Shown here piece by piece: positions 50,332-59,678 of a DNA stretch of 64,000 bases (within the stretch, counting starts at the first letter, position 1; every line of letters begins with the position of its first letter). A program made the position numbers and the translations under genes. The notes below the pieces were generated by a model, which saw only the letters and a list, made by a program, of their open reading frames with translations, did no database searches and was not told where the DNA came from. The DNA is from Pelomicrobium methylotrophicum (lineage in GTDB: Bacteria > Pseudomonadota > Gammaproteobacteria > Burkholderiales > UBA6910): the NCBI RefSeq assembly GCF_008014345.1, contig NZ_VPFL01000017.1, forward strand, positions 1 to 64,000, given 5' to 3'.

Positions 50332-51753
50332 TCAAAGCACCTCTCCGGCGTAGTCGGCCAGCCGTGAGCGTTCCCCTCGCTGCAGCGTCACGTGGCCGCT
50401 GTGGGGCCAACCCTTGAAGCGGTCCACCACGTAGGTCAGGCCGGAGCTTCCCTCGGTCAGGTAGGGCGTGTCGATCTGGGAGATGTTGCCGAGACACACC
50501 ACCTTGGTGCCCGGACCGGCCCGGGTGATCAGCGTCTTCATCTGCTTGGGCGTCAGGTTCTGGGCCTCGTCGATGATGAGGAACTTGTTGATGAAGGTGC
50601 GGCCCCGCATGAAGTTGAGAGACTTGATCTTGATGCGCGAGCGGATCAGATCCCGGGTGGCGGCCCTTCCCCAGTCGCCAGCGTCCTCGTCAGTCTTGTT
50701 GAGGACGTCGAGGTTGTCCTCTAGGGCGCCCATCCATGGCGTCATCTTTTCTTCCTCCGTGCCGGGAAGGAAGCCGATGTCTTCGCCCACGGGCACCGTC
50801 ACCCGGGTCATGATGATCTCCGTGTAGCGCTTGTCGTCCAGCGTCTGGGCAAGCCCCGCAGCCAGGGTGAGCAACGTCTTGCCGGTACCGGCCTGTCCCA
50901 CCAGCGTGACGAAGTCGATCTCCGGATTCATGAGCAGGTTGAGGGCGAAGTTCTGCTCGCGGTTGCGGGCGGTGATCCCCCACACGCTGTTGCGGGCGTG
51001 GCTGTAGTCGCGCAGCGTCTGCAGAATGGCCGTCTTGCCGGAGACTTCCTTCACCATGGCGTAGAAGGGCTTGTCCTGTTCCTGGTAGACGAACTCGTTG
51101 ACCACGAACGATGCGCACAGGGGGCCACGCACCCGATAGAAGGTGAAACCGGACTGCTGCCACGACTCCATCTCGCGCCCGTGCTTGTCCCAGAAATCGG
51201 CGGGCAGTTCCCGCACGCCGCTGAAGAGGAGGTCCGTGTCTTCCAGCACCTTGTCGCTGAAATAATCCTCGGCCGCCAATCCCAGCGCGCGGGCCTTGAT
51301 CCGCATGTTGATGTCCTTGGATACCAGGATGACCTGCCGCTTGGGATGCAGCTGTTGCAGGTGCATGACCACCGCCAGGATCTGATTGTCGGCCTTGCCA
51401 CTCGCCAGCGTCGGCGGCAGTTCCGCGCCAATGGCGTTGGTCTGCAGGAACAGCCGCCCCGTCGCGTCCCTGGCGCCGGTGGCGTCCAGGGGGATGCCGT
51501 CTTCGATGTTCTGAGCGTGGCTCACCATCTCGTCCAGGTAGCGGCTGGCCTGGCGGGCGTTGCGCGCCACCTCGGACATGCCCTTTTTGTTGTTGTCCAG
51601 CTCCTCCAGCGTCGCCATCGGGATGTAGATGTCGTGTTCCTCGAAGCGGAACAGACACGTGGGATCGTGCATCAGCACGTTGGTGTCGAGGACGAAGAGC
51701 TTGTTGGACGGGCGCAGCCGGGTGACGACTGGCGCAGGTTTTCTCTGCGTCAT
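50332..51753 (-). CDS. phoH: PIN-PhoH fusion ATPase (PhoH2-like)
   Basis: 473 residues combining an N-terminal PIN nuclease domain (KLFVLDTNVLMHDPTCLFRF, Asp and Glu ligands; VILVSKDINMRIKA) with a PhoH ATPase (GQAGTGKTLLTLAAGLAQ Walker A, FLIIDEAQNLTPKQMKTLIT Walker B). Related proteins unwind and cleave RNA. ATG 51753 is used; GTG 51774 in frame would overlap bcp, and neither has a good ribosome site. It lies 13 bp after bcp on the same strand. Confidence 0.92.
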   Translation of the reverse strand: MTQRKPAPVVTRLRPSNKLFVLDTNVLMHDPTCLFRFEEHDIYIPMATLEELDNNKKGMSEVARNARQASRYLDEMVSHAQNIEDGIPLDATGARDATGRLFLQTNAIGAELPPTLASGKADNQILAVVMHLQQLHPKRQVILVSKDINMRIKARALGLAAEDYFSDKVLEDTDLLFSGVRELPADFWDKHGREMESWQQSGFTFYRVRGPLCASFVVNEFVYQEQDKPFYAMVKEVSGKTAILQTLRDYSHARNSVWGITARNREQNFALNLLMNPEIDFVTLVGQAGTGKTLLTLAAGLAQTLDDKRYTEIIMTRVTVPVGEDIGFLPGTEEEKMTPWMGALEDNLDVLNKTDEDAGDWGRAATRDLIRSRIKIKSLNFMRGRTFINKFLIIDEAQNLTPKQMKTLITRAGPGTKVVCLGNISQIDTPYLTEGSSGLTYVVDRFKGWPHSGHVTLQRGERSRLADYAGEVL

Positions 51754-51766
51754 GCGGGGAGGTTTT

Positions 51767-52240
51767 TCAACCACGATGATCTAGGCACAGGGTCTTGACA
51801 AAATCGAGCACTTCCTGGGCGTGGCCGGGCACCTTGACTCCGCGCCATTCCTTGCGCAGCACGCCCTGGGCGTCGATCACAAAGGTGCTGCGCTCGATGC
51901 CACGGACTTGCTTGCCGTACATGTTCTTCGTCTTGATGACGCCGAACAGGCCGCATACCGTCTCGTCGGCGTCGCTGAGCAGGTCAAAGGGGAAGCCCAT
52001 GTTGCGCTTGAAGGCCTCATGGGATTTCAAGCTGTCGCGGGAGATCCCGACGACCTCGCAGCCCAGGGACTGGAACTGGGGGTAAAGGTCCCGAAACTGC
52101 TGGCCTTCGCTGGTGCAGCCGGGCGTGTTGTCCTTCGGGTAGAAGTAGATCACCAGCGGCTTTCCCCGTTGGGCCGACAGCCGGAATGTCTTGCCGCCGG
52201 TGGCGGGCAGCTCGAAGTCAGGAACCGTCCGGTTAAGCAT
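51767..52240 (-). CDS. bcp: Thiol peroxidase Bcp (peroxiredoxin Q type)
   Basis: Reduces hydroperoxides in the cytoplasm, 157 residues. The peroxidatic Cys42 lies in TPGCTSEGQQF. The resolving Cys that many members have five residues later is Gln here, so the protein must use another Cys (for example in LGCEVVG) or act as a 1-Cys enzyme. The fold motifs VIYFYPKDNTPGC and SDADETVCGLFGV are present. It precedes phoH. Confidence 0.93.
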   Translation of the reverse strand: MLNRTVPDFELPATGGKTFRLSAQRGKPLVIYFYPKDNTPGCTSEGQQFRDLYPQFQSLGCEVVGISRDSLKSHEAFKRNMGFPFDLLSDADETVCGLFGVIKTKNMYGKQVRGIERSTFVIDAQGVLRKEWRGVKVPGHAQEVLDFVKTLCLDHRG

Positions 52241-52307
52241 TGGTGATGGGCAGCGTGGGGCAGATCATCACGTCATTGTTGTGAAAACGACACGGATTGA
52301 CAAGGGA

Positions 52308-53366
52308 TCAATCGATACGCTCCAGGAGCTCGCGGGCGGCCCGCTCGAAGGCGGCTTCATCGCTGCCGCCCACCCGCACGCGCACCGCAGCCTCGAAGCG
52401 GGGGTAGTGCTGGAGGGTCGAACGCCGATAAGCGGGATCGTAGTGCCGGGTCAGAATCGCGCGCACGAACGCGGGCCAATCCTCCGCCGCGGCCAGTTGC
52501 TTCCACTCTTCGACCCGCTCGCGTCCGTGCAGGGGGATCAGGCAGTCCAGCCGGGCGTACAGGGCCTGCCGGTCCTCGAGGAAATGACGGTACTCGTCGA
52601 GCAAGAGCGTCACCCGGTCGGCCATCTCCGCTTCCACCACCACGCATTCGCTTCCCCACATGGCGGCGATCAGGGCCTCGGGCACCCGGAGGTTACCCAC
52701 CTTCTTGCTCTCTGCCTCGACGAACACCGGCCGCGCCGGATCGAAACGGGTGAGGGCGTGCCATACCTGGCTTTCGAACATCTTCTGGGTGGGCTGCAGC
52801 GCGCCCGGACAGTCGCCCAGCACGGAGCCCCGGTGCCGGGCGATTCCCTCCAGATCGAGGACTTGGGCACCGGCCCGGGCGAGGGCCGCCAGCAGCCGCG
52901 TCTTACCGGAGCCGGTGGGCCCGCACACCACGCGCCACCGCAACTTCGCGGGCAGGGCCGCCAGATCGGCCACCACCTGTCGCCGGTAGGCCTTGTAGCC
53001 GCCTTCGAGCTGGTCCGCCCGCCACCCGATCTCCCGCAGCACGTGCACCATGGCACCGCTGCGCTTGCCGCCGCGCCAGCAATACACGAGGGGACGCCAA
53101 TGCCGGGGACGGTCGAACAGCTCCGTCTCGATATGTCGCGCCACGTTGCGAGACACGAGCGCGGCGCCGACCTTCTTCGCTTCGAAAGGCGAGACCTGCT
53201 TATACAACGTTCCGACACGGTCCCGCTCCTCGTCGTCCAGCACCGGAAGGTTGATGGCGCCGGGCACGTGGTCTTCCTGGAACTCGGAGGGCGAGCGCAC
53301 GTCGATGACCTCGTCAAACTCGGCCAGGTGTGTTACGGTAACTGCCGTCAGGCGCGCAGCGGTCAT
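52308..53366 (-). CDS. selU: tRNA 2-selenouridine synthase
   Basis: Replaces sulfur by selenium in 2-thiouridine at the wobble position of Lys, Glu and Gln tRNAs. 352 residues: rhodanese domain with active Cys96 (VYCWRGGKRSG) and a P-loop (GPTGSGKT, residues 149-156). Divergent from selD, which makes its selenophosphate substrate, with 99 bp between the starts. Confidence 0.94.
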   Translation of the reverse strand: MTAARLTAVTVTHLAEFDEVIDVRSPSEFQEDHVPGAINLPVLDDEERDRVGTLYKQVSPFEAKKVGAALVSRNVARHIETELFDRPRHWRPLVYCWRGGKRSGAMVHVLREIGWRADQLEGGYKAYRRQVVADLAALPAKLRWRVVCGPTGSGKTRLLAALARAGAQVLDLEGIARHRGSVLGDCPGALQPTQKMFESQVWHALTRFDPARPVFVEAESKKVGNLRVPEALIAAMWGSECVVVEAEMADRVTLLLDEYRHFLEDRQALYARLDCLIPLHGRERVEEWKQLAAAEDWPAFVRAILTRHYDPAYRRSTLQHYPRFEAAVRVRVGGSDEAAFERAARELLERID

Positions 53367-53465
53367 TTTCGGTCACGGCCAATCCTTCGGGTGCACGATG
53401 GCCGGAGTTGCCGGCCGGTTGCGTAGTCTACAGCGTTTCATCTCGAACAGTACGCCACCTGACCC

Positions 53466-54527
53466 ATGAACGACCTGTCCGATCTGGGCCGCATCCGGCT
53501 CACCCAGTATTCCCATGGCGGCGGCTGCGGTTGCAAGATCGCGCCGGCCGTGCTCTCGGAAATCCTGTCCCGGTCACCGATCGGCACGTTGCATCCCGAC
53601 CTGATCGTGGGCCACGAGTCGAGCGACGACGCGGCCGTGTATCGCCTGAACGACCAGCAGGCCATCGTCGCCACCACCGACTTTTTCATGCCCATTGTGG
53701 ATGATCCTTTCGACTTTGGCCGGATCGCCGCCACCAATGCCATCTCTGACGTCTATGCCATGGGCGGGCGGCCGATTCTGGCGCTGGCGGTGGTGGGCAT
53801 GCCCATCGATCGGCTTCCCGTGGCTGTGATCCAGCGCATCCTCGAGGGGGGCGCCTCCGTGTGCCGGGAAGCGGGCATCCCGATCGCCGGGGGGCACTCC
53901 ATCGATGCCCCAGAGCCGATCTATGGCCTCGTGGCCCTGGGGTTGGTGCATCCGCAGCGCGTCAAGCGCAACGATGCCGCCCGCGCTGACGACGTGCTGA
54001 TCCTGGGCAAGCCTTTGGGAGTGGGCATCTTGAGTGCGGCGCTCAAGAAGGGGCAGCTCTCCGAAGAAGGGTACCGGGAGATGCTCGACACGACCACGCG
54101 CCTCAACACCGCGGGCGTCGCCCTGGGCGAGCGGGAAGAAGTGCATGCCATGACGGACGTCACCGGCTTTGGGCTCCTCGGGCATCTGCTCGAGATCTGC
54201 CGGGGCTCAAAGCTCCGCGCCGATATCCAGTTTTCCCGGCTGCCGGTGCTGAAGACCGCCCTTGAGCTGCTGCGCCAAGGGTATGCCACCGGCGCTTCCG
54301 GGCGCAACTGGGCCAGCTATGGCGCCGAAATCATGCTGCCGGAGGGTTTGCCCGAGTGGGGGCAAAAGCTTCTGACCGATCCCCAGACCAGCGGCGGCCT
54401 CCTGGTGGCGTGCGCCCCGGAAGCGGAAGAGGACGTGCTGGAAATCTTCCACCAGGAAGGTTTCGCCTGGGCGCGAACCATCGGCCGGCTGCGGGACGCG
54501 GCACCCGGGGTGGACGTCTTCGCATGA
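53466..54527 (+). CDS. selD: Selenophosphate synthetase
   Basis: Makes selenophosphate from selenide and ATP, 353 residues. The catalytic pair Cys21 and Lys24 is in GGGCGCKIAP; the active residue is Cys, not selenocysteine. ATP-site motifs ESSDDAAVYRL, TTDFFMPIVDDPFDFGRIAA and LTDPQTSGGLLVA are intact. Divergent to selU. The ends of selD and rhlE are 21 bp apart, convergent. Confidence 0.96.
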   Translation: MNDLSDLGRIRLTQYSHGGGCGCKIAPAVLSEILSRSPIGTLHPDLIVGHESSDDAAVYRLNDQQAIVATTDFFMPIVDDPFDFGRIAATNAISDVYAMGGRPILALAVVGMPIDRLPVAVIQRILEGGASVCREAGIPIAGGHSIDAPEPIYGLVALGLVHPQRVKRNDAARADDVLILGKPLGVGILSAALKKGQLSEEGYREMLDTTTRLNTAGVALGEREEVHAMTDVTGFGLLGHLLEICRGSKLRADIQFSRLPVLKTALELLRQGYATGASGRNWASYGAEIMLPEGLPEWGQKLLTDPQTSGGLLVACAPEAEEDVLEIFHQEGFAWARTIGRLRDAAPGVDVFA

Positions 54528-54548
54528 GAACCGGCGTTGCCCCCGCTG

Positions 54549-55910
54549 CTAGGGTTTCTTGATCGGAACGCCACCCAGCAGGGCGGGAACAGGCCTTTGT
54601 TCCCGCCGCCGGCGATGGAAATGCAAGGGCGCAGAGGAAGGACCGCCAGGCTCGGCTGGGCGGGGCGCTTCTGGGGCGCGGGATGGGGTCTTGAAGGGCG
54701 GGGACGGGCTGTCCCCACGCCGCTCGCGGTGCGCCGGGTCCCGGTGAGCCCTCGCGGGACTGCGGCTTCCCGGAGCGAACTCGGGGAGCACTTCCCGGGG
54801 AATTGACCGCTTGAGCAGCCGCTCGATGGCCGCGAGATACTTTTCTTCCTCCGGCGCCACGAAGGAGTAGGCCTCTCCCTCCATGCCTGCCCGTCCGGTG
54901 CGCCCGATGCGATGGACATAATCCTCCGGATGGTGGGGGATCTCAAAGTTCACCACGTGGGGCAGCTCTTCAATGTCCAAGCCCCGGCCGGCGATGTCGG
55001 TGGCCACCAAGACTCGGATCTTACCGGCCTTGAAATCCGCCAGCGCCTGCTCCCGCTGGGCCTGGGTCCGGTCGCTGTGAAGCGCCACAGCCTGGAAGCC
55101 GTCCCGCTCCAACGCCCGTGCCAGCCGGTTGGCCCCGATCTTGGTGGCCGTGAACACCAGTACCTGACGCATGCCCCGGGTGGTCAGGAGGTGCTCCAGC
55201 AGCGCCCGCTTGAGCGTGGAATCCACCGGAAACACGACCTGCCGCACCAAGTCCGCGGGGGCGTTGCGCGGCGCCACCTGTACCCGGGCCGGGTTGTTCA
55301 GGAAGGTGGAGGCGAGCCGCACGATGTCCTCGGAGAAAGTGGCGGAGAACAGCAGGTTCTGGCGGCGGGGCGGCAGCAGTTCCAGGAGGCGGCGGATGTC
55401 GGGCAGAAACCCCATGTCCAGCATCCGATCCGCCTCGTCCAGCACCAGGATCGCCACTTGGGAGAGGTTCACCGTGCGCTGGTGGACGTGGTCCAGGAGC
55501 CGGCCCGGGGTCGCCACCAGAATCTCCACGCCCTGACGCAGGACCTCCATCTGGGGGTCCATGTCCACTCCCCCGTAGACGACCGCATGGCGCAGCGGGA
55601 TGTGGGCGCCATAGACCCGCACGCTTTCTTCCACCTGGGCCGCCAGTTCTCGGGTGGGGGCGAGAATGAGGGCGCGGACGGGATGGCGGGCAGGGGAGGT
55701 GCTCGTGTTGGCCAGGGGCTTGAGCAGTTGCAGGATGGGCAGGGTGAAGGCGGCCGTCTTTCCGGTGCCGGTCTGGGCGGCCGCCATCACGTCGCGCCCC
55801 GCCAGGATGAGGGGAATCGCCTGGGCTTGGACGGGAGTGGGCGCGGTGTAGCCTTGCTCGGCCACCGCTTTCAGCAACTCGGGGATAAGGCCAAGATCAG
55901 AAAATTGCAT
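54549..55910 (-). CDS. rhlE: DEAD-box RNA helicase, RhlE type
   Basis: 453 residues. Q motif and [39 protein letters not shown] and [10 protein letters not shown] are all present; the last 80 residues are Arg/Pro-rich and disordered, as in RhlE proteins. ATG 55910 follows a leader of about 120 bp after rtcB on the same strand. The nearness to archease and rtcB suggests a role in RNA repair, unproven. Confidence 0.93.
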   Translation of the reverse strand: MQFSDLGLIPELLKAVAEQGYTAPTPVQAQAIPLILAGRDVMAAAQTGTGKTAAFTLPILQLLKPLANTSTSPARHPVRALILAPTRELAAQVEESVRVYGAHIPLRHAVVYGGVDMDPQMEVLRQGVEILVATPGRLLDHVHQRTVNLSQVAILVLDEADRMLDMGFLPDIRRLLELLPPRRQNLLFSATFSEDIVRLASTFLNNPARVQVAPRNAPADLVRQVVFPVDSTLKRALLEHLLTTRGMRQVLVFTATKIGANRLARALERDGFQAVALHSDRTQAQREQALADFKAGKIRVLVATDIAGRGLDIEELPHVVNFEIPHHPEDYVHRIGRTGRAGMEGEAYSFVAPEEEKYLAAIERLLKRSIPREVLPEFAPGSRSPARAHRDPAHRERRGDSPSPPFKTPSRAPEAPRPAEPGGPSSAPLHFHRRRREQRPVPALLGGVPIKKP

Positions 55911-56031
55911 ACACCTGATTTGTGCGACGCAAAGTTGTGGGATGAGTTCCGTCGATTGCAGGGGGACTGGAAAAGCAGGGGGCGAAAAAGCGCCGATTTA
56001 CGTTGAAAACATGGGAAAACACGTTGATCTT

Positions 56032-57450
56032 CTAACCTTTTATGCAGATTTTGGGCTTTAGGAATGCCACTCGCCGCGCGAGCTGGGCCGCTTCGGTCAC
56101 CTCGGCCACAGCGTCCACGTCCTTGTAGGCGCCCGGCGCCTCTTCCGCAGCACCGCGCATTGACTTGGTCCGGATGAGGATACCCCGGCCCCGGAGTTCG
56201 TCGATGAGCTCGCGGCCGCTCCAGCGCTGGAGGGCTTGGCGCCGGCTCATGGCGCGCCCCGCACCATGGCTAGCGGAGCTGAAAGCCGGGTTGTCGCGGA
56301 CGCCGGCCAGCACGTAAGAGCCCGTCCCCATGCTGCCCCCGATGATGACGGGCTGGCCGACTGCCCGGTAGCGGGGCGGCAGGTCCGGGTGACCGGGGCC
56401 GAAGGCCCGCGTCGCCCCCTTGCGGTGGACGTGAAGCCGCCGTTCTCCACCGTTGACCCGGTGCCGCTCCACCTTGCAGGTGTTGTGGGACACGTCGAAC
56501 AAGGTGTCCAGGCGTGCCCCCGGCACGACCCGTCGGAACGCTTCCCGGGCAAGGTGGGTGAGGATCTGCCGGTTTGCGAGCGCGCAGTTGATGGCCGCGT
56601 TCATGGCGCCCAGGTACTGTTGTCCCTCGGGGGACTTAATCGGTGCGCAGGCGAGCTCCCGGTCAGGTAGGTCGATGCCCAGCCGGCTTGCCGCCCTGGC
56701 GAGCGTGACCAGATAGTCGGTCCCGATCTGATGGCCGAGGCCTCGGGAGCCGCAGTGGATGGAGACGACGATTTGCCCTTCGGCCAGCCCGTACGCCTGA
56801 GCCGCTTCCCGGTCATAGATGCGTTCCACCACCTGCACCTCCAGGTAATGGTTCCCGGAGCCCAAGGTCCCCATCTCACCGCGCTGACGTTTCTTCGCCA
56901 GCTCCGACACGTTCTCCGGGCGAGCCCCTTCCACTCGGCCGTACTCTTCCACGTAGTCCAAATCCTCCGGGGTCCCGTAACCGCGCTCCACGGCCCAACG
57001 AGCGCCGCCCCGCATGACCTGGTCCAGTTCGGCAACGGAAAGCTTGAGCGAGCCCTCCTCGCCCACACCGGCGGGAATCGAGCGGAATAGCTCATCGGCC
57101 AGGGGCTCGAGGCACGGGACCAGCGCCTCTAGCGTCAGGTTCGTGCGCAGGCAGCGAATCCCGCAGGAAATGTCGAATCCCACCCCGCCAGCGGACACGA
57201 CCCCTCCTTCCTCTGCATCGAAGGCGGCCACGCCGCCAATCGGGAACCCATAGCCCCAATGGGCGTCCGGCATCGTCATGGCGGCGCCCACCAAGCCTGG
57301 CAGGCGCGCCACGTTGGCGATCTGCTCCAGCACCTTCTCGTCCATGGCCTCGAGCAGGTCCCGGGTGGCGAAGAGCTTCACGGCCGCACCGGCGGCACCG
57401 GTCAACGTCCAGGCGGTCTCGCTCAAGGGCTGCAAACGATCTAGTTTCAT
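56032..57450 (-). CDS. rtcB: RNA-splicing ligase RtcB
   Basis: Joins RNA 3'-phosphate or 2',3'-cyclic phosphate to 5'-OH ends using GTP and Mn, 472 residues. Metal and guanylylation sites visible: DAHWGYGFPIGGVAAFDAEE, GGVGFDISCGIRCL, GSGNHYLEVQVV, SIHCGSRGLGHQIG, DVSHNTCKVERH and SHGAGRAMSR with the GMP-linked His. Archease starts the cluster 13 bp upstream. No rtcA or rtcR gene is nearby, unlike in E. coli. Confidence 0.95.
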   Translation of the reverse strand: MKLDRLQPLSETAWTLTGAAGAAVKLFATRDLLEAMDEKVLEQIANVARLPGLVGAAMTMPDAHWGYGFPIGGVAAFDAEEGGVVSAGGVGFDISCGIRCLRTNLTLEALVPCLEPLADELFRSIPAGVGEEGSLKLSVAELDQVMRGGARWAVERGYGTPEDLDYVEEYGRVEGARPENVSELAKKRQRGEMGTLGSGNHYLEVQVVERIYDREAAQAYGLAEGQIVVSIHCGSRGLGHQIGTDYLVTLARAASRLGIDLPDRELACAPIKSPEGQQYLGAMNAAINCALANRQILTHLAREAFRRVVPGARLDTLFDVSHNTCKVERHRVNGGERRLHVHRKGATRAFGPGHPDLPPRYRAVGQPVIIGGSMGTGSYVLAGVRDNPAFSSASHGAGRAMSRRQALQRWSGRELIDELRGRGILIRTKSMRGAAEEAPGAYKDVDAVAEVTEAAQLARRVAFLKPKICIKG

Positions 57451-57463
57451 GGACTGAACTTCT

Positions 57464-57907
57464 TCAAACGTCTACGACGCAGCGGGCTTCCCAGCGTTCG
57501 TCATGGGGGCGCACCTTCAGGCAGGTGAGCGTTGCCCCCTTGACCTCCACGCCGCGCTCATGTTTTTCGCGCCACGGCTCTCCCCAGGCGGCACCTCGCC
57601 AGCAGTCGCCTTCCCGCGACAAACGAAAACGTCCCAAGGCGAGCCCCCGATCCCGGGCGATGGCCAGCAAGGTGTTGATCCATATCACCAGCGCGAGTTC
57701 CATATCCGGCTCCCTGAACGCCACGTCCACGCGTTCGAGGGGCTGAACTTGGCTCGGCTCGCACATCAGCGCAAAGGCTGCCGCGGCGGCGGCAGCCAGC
57801 GCTGCTTCGGGTGTCGCACCGCGGCCGATGACGCCGATGTCGGCGTCGTGGTCGAAGTAGCCGATGCGATCAGTATCGGGAGCGGGCGGCTCTGGAGCGT
57901 CGGACAT
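57464..57907 (-). CDS. Archease, RtcB activation factor
   Basis: 147 residues. Archease fold with the conserved N-terminal DHDADIGVIGRGATPEAAL and C-terminal GVEVKGATLTCLKVR plus the final VVDV; acidic residues bind the metal used to load RtcB with GMP. It precedes rtcB by 13 bp and is divergent to the PHP-domain gene. Confidence 0.9.
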   Translation of the reverse strand: MSDAPEPPAPDTDRIGYFDHDADIGVIGRGATPEAALAAAAAAAFALMCEPSQVQPLERVDVAFREPDMELALVIWINTLLAIARDRGLALGRFRLSREGDCWRGAAWGEPWREKHERGVEVKGATLTCLKVRPHDERWEARCVVDV

Positions 57908-58092
57908 GGGAACATCGACAGCGCCTGGAAGAGGTCATCGCCTTTCTTATTCTGGACGAAAACGGCGAGCAACGCACCTGACCGTCGATGGAGTCTTGCC
58001 GTCGGGAAGGCTCGCGCACGGAGGCGGTTGCGCTGCCGCCTGAGCTTGGAGCGGGCCGGTCGGCTCACATGTCCCGTGGCGTAACGCTCGCG

Positions 58093-58122
58093 TTTTCGGC
58101 TAATGATTCGTTCTGCTATGAT
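58093..58122 (+). promoter_or_regulatory. Candidate extended -10 promoter
   Basis: TGCTATGAT at 58115-58122-like position with TTTTCG about 18 bp before, 25 bp ahead of the PHP-domain gene and in the divergent gap from archease. Confidence 0.45.
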
Positions 58123-58146
58123 CGGAACTCGCGTACCCCGCCGCCC

Positions 58147-58986
58147 ATGCATCCCGTTGACCTTCATTGCCACTCTACGGCCTCCGACGGCGTTCTTGCG
58201 CCTGCCGAGGTGGTGCGCCGCGCCTACCAACGCGGCGTGCGGGTGCTTGCCCTCACCGATCACGATGCGCTGGAGGGGCTCGCGCCCGCGCGCGAAGCCG
58301 CTCGTGCCTGCGGGATCACCCTGATCGACGGCGTGGAGGTCTCGGTCACTTGGCGCGGCCAGACAATCCACGTGGTGGGGCTGGGGATTGATCCGTCCCA
58401 TCCCGTCCTGGGCAGAGGTCTGACGGGCCTGCGCGAAGGTCGCCGGGCGCGTGCCCGGCGCATGGCTGCAGAGCTCGAGCGCCTCGGCATCGAAGGCAGC
58501 CTGGAAGGCGCTTACGCCCACGCCCGCAACCCGGACCTGATTGGCCGCACCCATTTTGCCCGCTTCCTGGTCGAGCGGGGCGTGGCGAGCGACGTGAGAA
58601 GCGTGTTCCAGCGATACCTGACTCCGGGAAAGCCGGGTTACGTGCCCCACGTATGGGCGTCGCTGGAGGAGGCCATCCGCTGGATCACGGCAAGCGGCGG
58701 AGTGGCCGTGCTGGCCCACCCCGGGCGCTACCGGCTTTCGAGCCAGACCTTGGAGGAATTGCTCACCGAATTCCGGGACCACGGCGGGTCGGGCATCGAG
58801 GTGGTGACTGGCAGCCACTCGCCGGATGAGTACGGCCGGTTCGCGCGCTTCGCTGACCGCTTCGGCTTGGCTGCCTCGGCGGGATCGGACTTCCACGGCC
58901 CCGGGGAAGGTGCGCTGGATCTGGGTGCGCTGCCGTCCCTGCCCGAGGGGTGCCGGCCGGTGTGGAACATGCTTGGACTTGAATGA
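58147..58986 (+). CDS. PHP-domain 3',5'-nucleoside bisphosphate phosphatase / RNase AM-like
   Basis: 279-residue PHP metallo-phosphoesterase. Metal-binding motifs: VDLHCHSTASDGVLAP, ALTDHDALEGL, LIDGVEVSVTW, GRTHFARFLV, VAVLAHPGRYRL and SAGSDFHGPGE. Relatives degrade 3',5'-bisphosphate nucleotides and trim RNA 5' ends. ATG 58147 opens the conserved fold. The downstream gene starts 9 bp later. Confidence 0.88.
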   Translation: MHPVDLHCHSTASDGVLAPAEVVRRAYQRGVRVLALTDHDALEGLAPAREAARACGITLIDGVEVSVTWRGQTIHVVGLGIDPSHPVLGRGLTGLREGRRARARRMAAELERLGIEGSLEGAYAHARNPDLIGRTHFARFLVERGVASDVRSVFQRYLTPGKPGYVPHVWASLEEAIRWITASGGVAVLAHPGRYRLSSQTLEELLTEFRDHGGSGIEVVTGSHSPDEYGRFARFADRFGLAASAGSDFHGPGEGALDLGALPSLPEGCRPVWNMLGLE

Positions 58987-58995
58987 GGGAGAGGC

Positions 58996-59625
58996 GTGGC
59001 CCAGTATTTTGAAATGCACCTGCAAAACCCGCAGGCGCGCCTGATCCGCCAAGCGGCCGAGATCGTGCGCGGGGGCGGCGTCATCGTCTATCCCACCGAC
59101 TCGTGTTATGCCCTGGGGTGTCGGTTGGGCGACCGGCAAGCGGCCTCCCGCATCCGACGCATTCGCGGCATCGACGACGATCACCTGCTTACCCTCGTGT
59201 GCCGAGACCTTGCCGAGTTGGCCCGGTACGCGCGGGTGAATAACCAGCAGTTCCGCCTCCTCAAGGCGGCCACCCCCGGCAGCTACACGTTCATCCTGGA
59301 GGCGACGCGGGAAGTGCCGCGCCGGCTCCATCACCCCAAGCGCAACACCATCGGCCTGCGCGTACCGGACCACCCGGTGGTGAAAGCGTTGCTGGCGGAG
59401 CTGGGCGAGCCGCTCTTGAGCTCCACCCTGCTGCTGCCCGGTGACGACCTGCCGATGAACGACCCTGGGCAAATCCGCGCCCGCCTCGAGCGCCAAGTGG
59501 ATCTGGTGATCGATGGCGGACCCTGCGGCGTCGAGATGACCACCGTCCTGGACCTGACCGACGAAGCGCCCCGCGTGGTGCGGGAAGGAAAGGGGCCCCT
59601 GGACATCCTGGGCATTGCACCCTAG
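58996..59625 (+). CDS. yciO: Sua5/YciO/YrdC family protein, YciO type
   Basis: 209 residues of the dsRNA-binding YrdC fold: GGGVIVYPTDSCYALGCRLG, the KRxR-like RIRRIRGIDDDHLLTLVC and TPGSYTFILEATREVPRRL. It lacks the Sua5 C-terminal domain and matches YciO rather than the tRNA-modifying TsaC. The start is GTG 58996 with GAGGGAGAGG upstream. Confidence 0.9.
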   Translation: MAQYFEMHLQNPQARLIRQAAEIVRGGGVIVYPTDSCYALGCRLGDRQAASRIRRIRGIDDDHLLTLVCRDLAELARYARVNNQQFRLLKAATPGSYTFILEATREVPRRLHHPKRNTIGLRVPDHPVVKALLAELGEPLLSSTLLLPGDDLPMNDPGQIRARLERQVDLVIDGGPCGVEMTTVLDLTDEAPRVVREGKGPLDILGIAP

Positions 59626-59678
59626 CCCGGGACGTTTTGCGAGGGGAGACGGAAGCGCGATGGTAAAATGGCGCCTCA

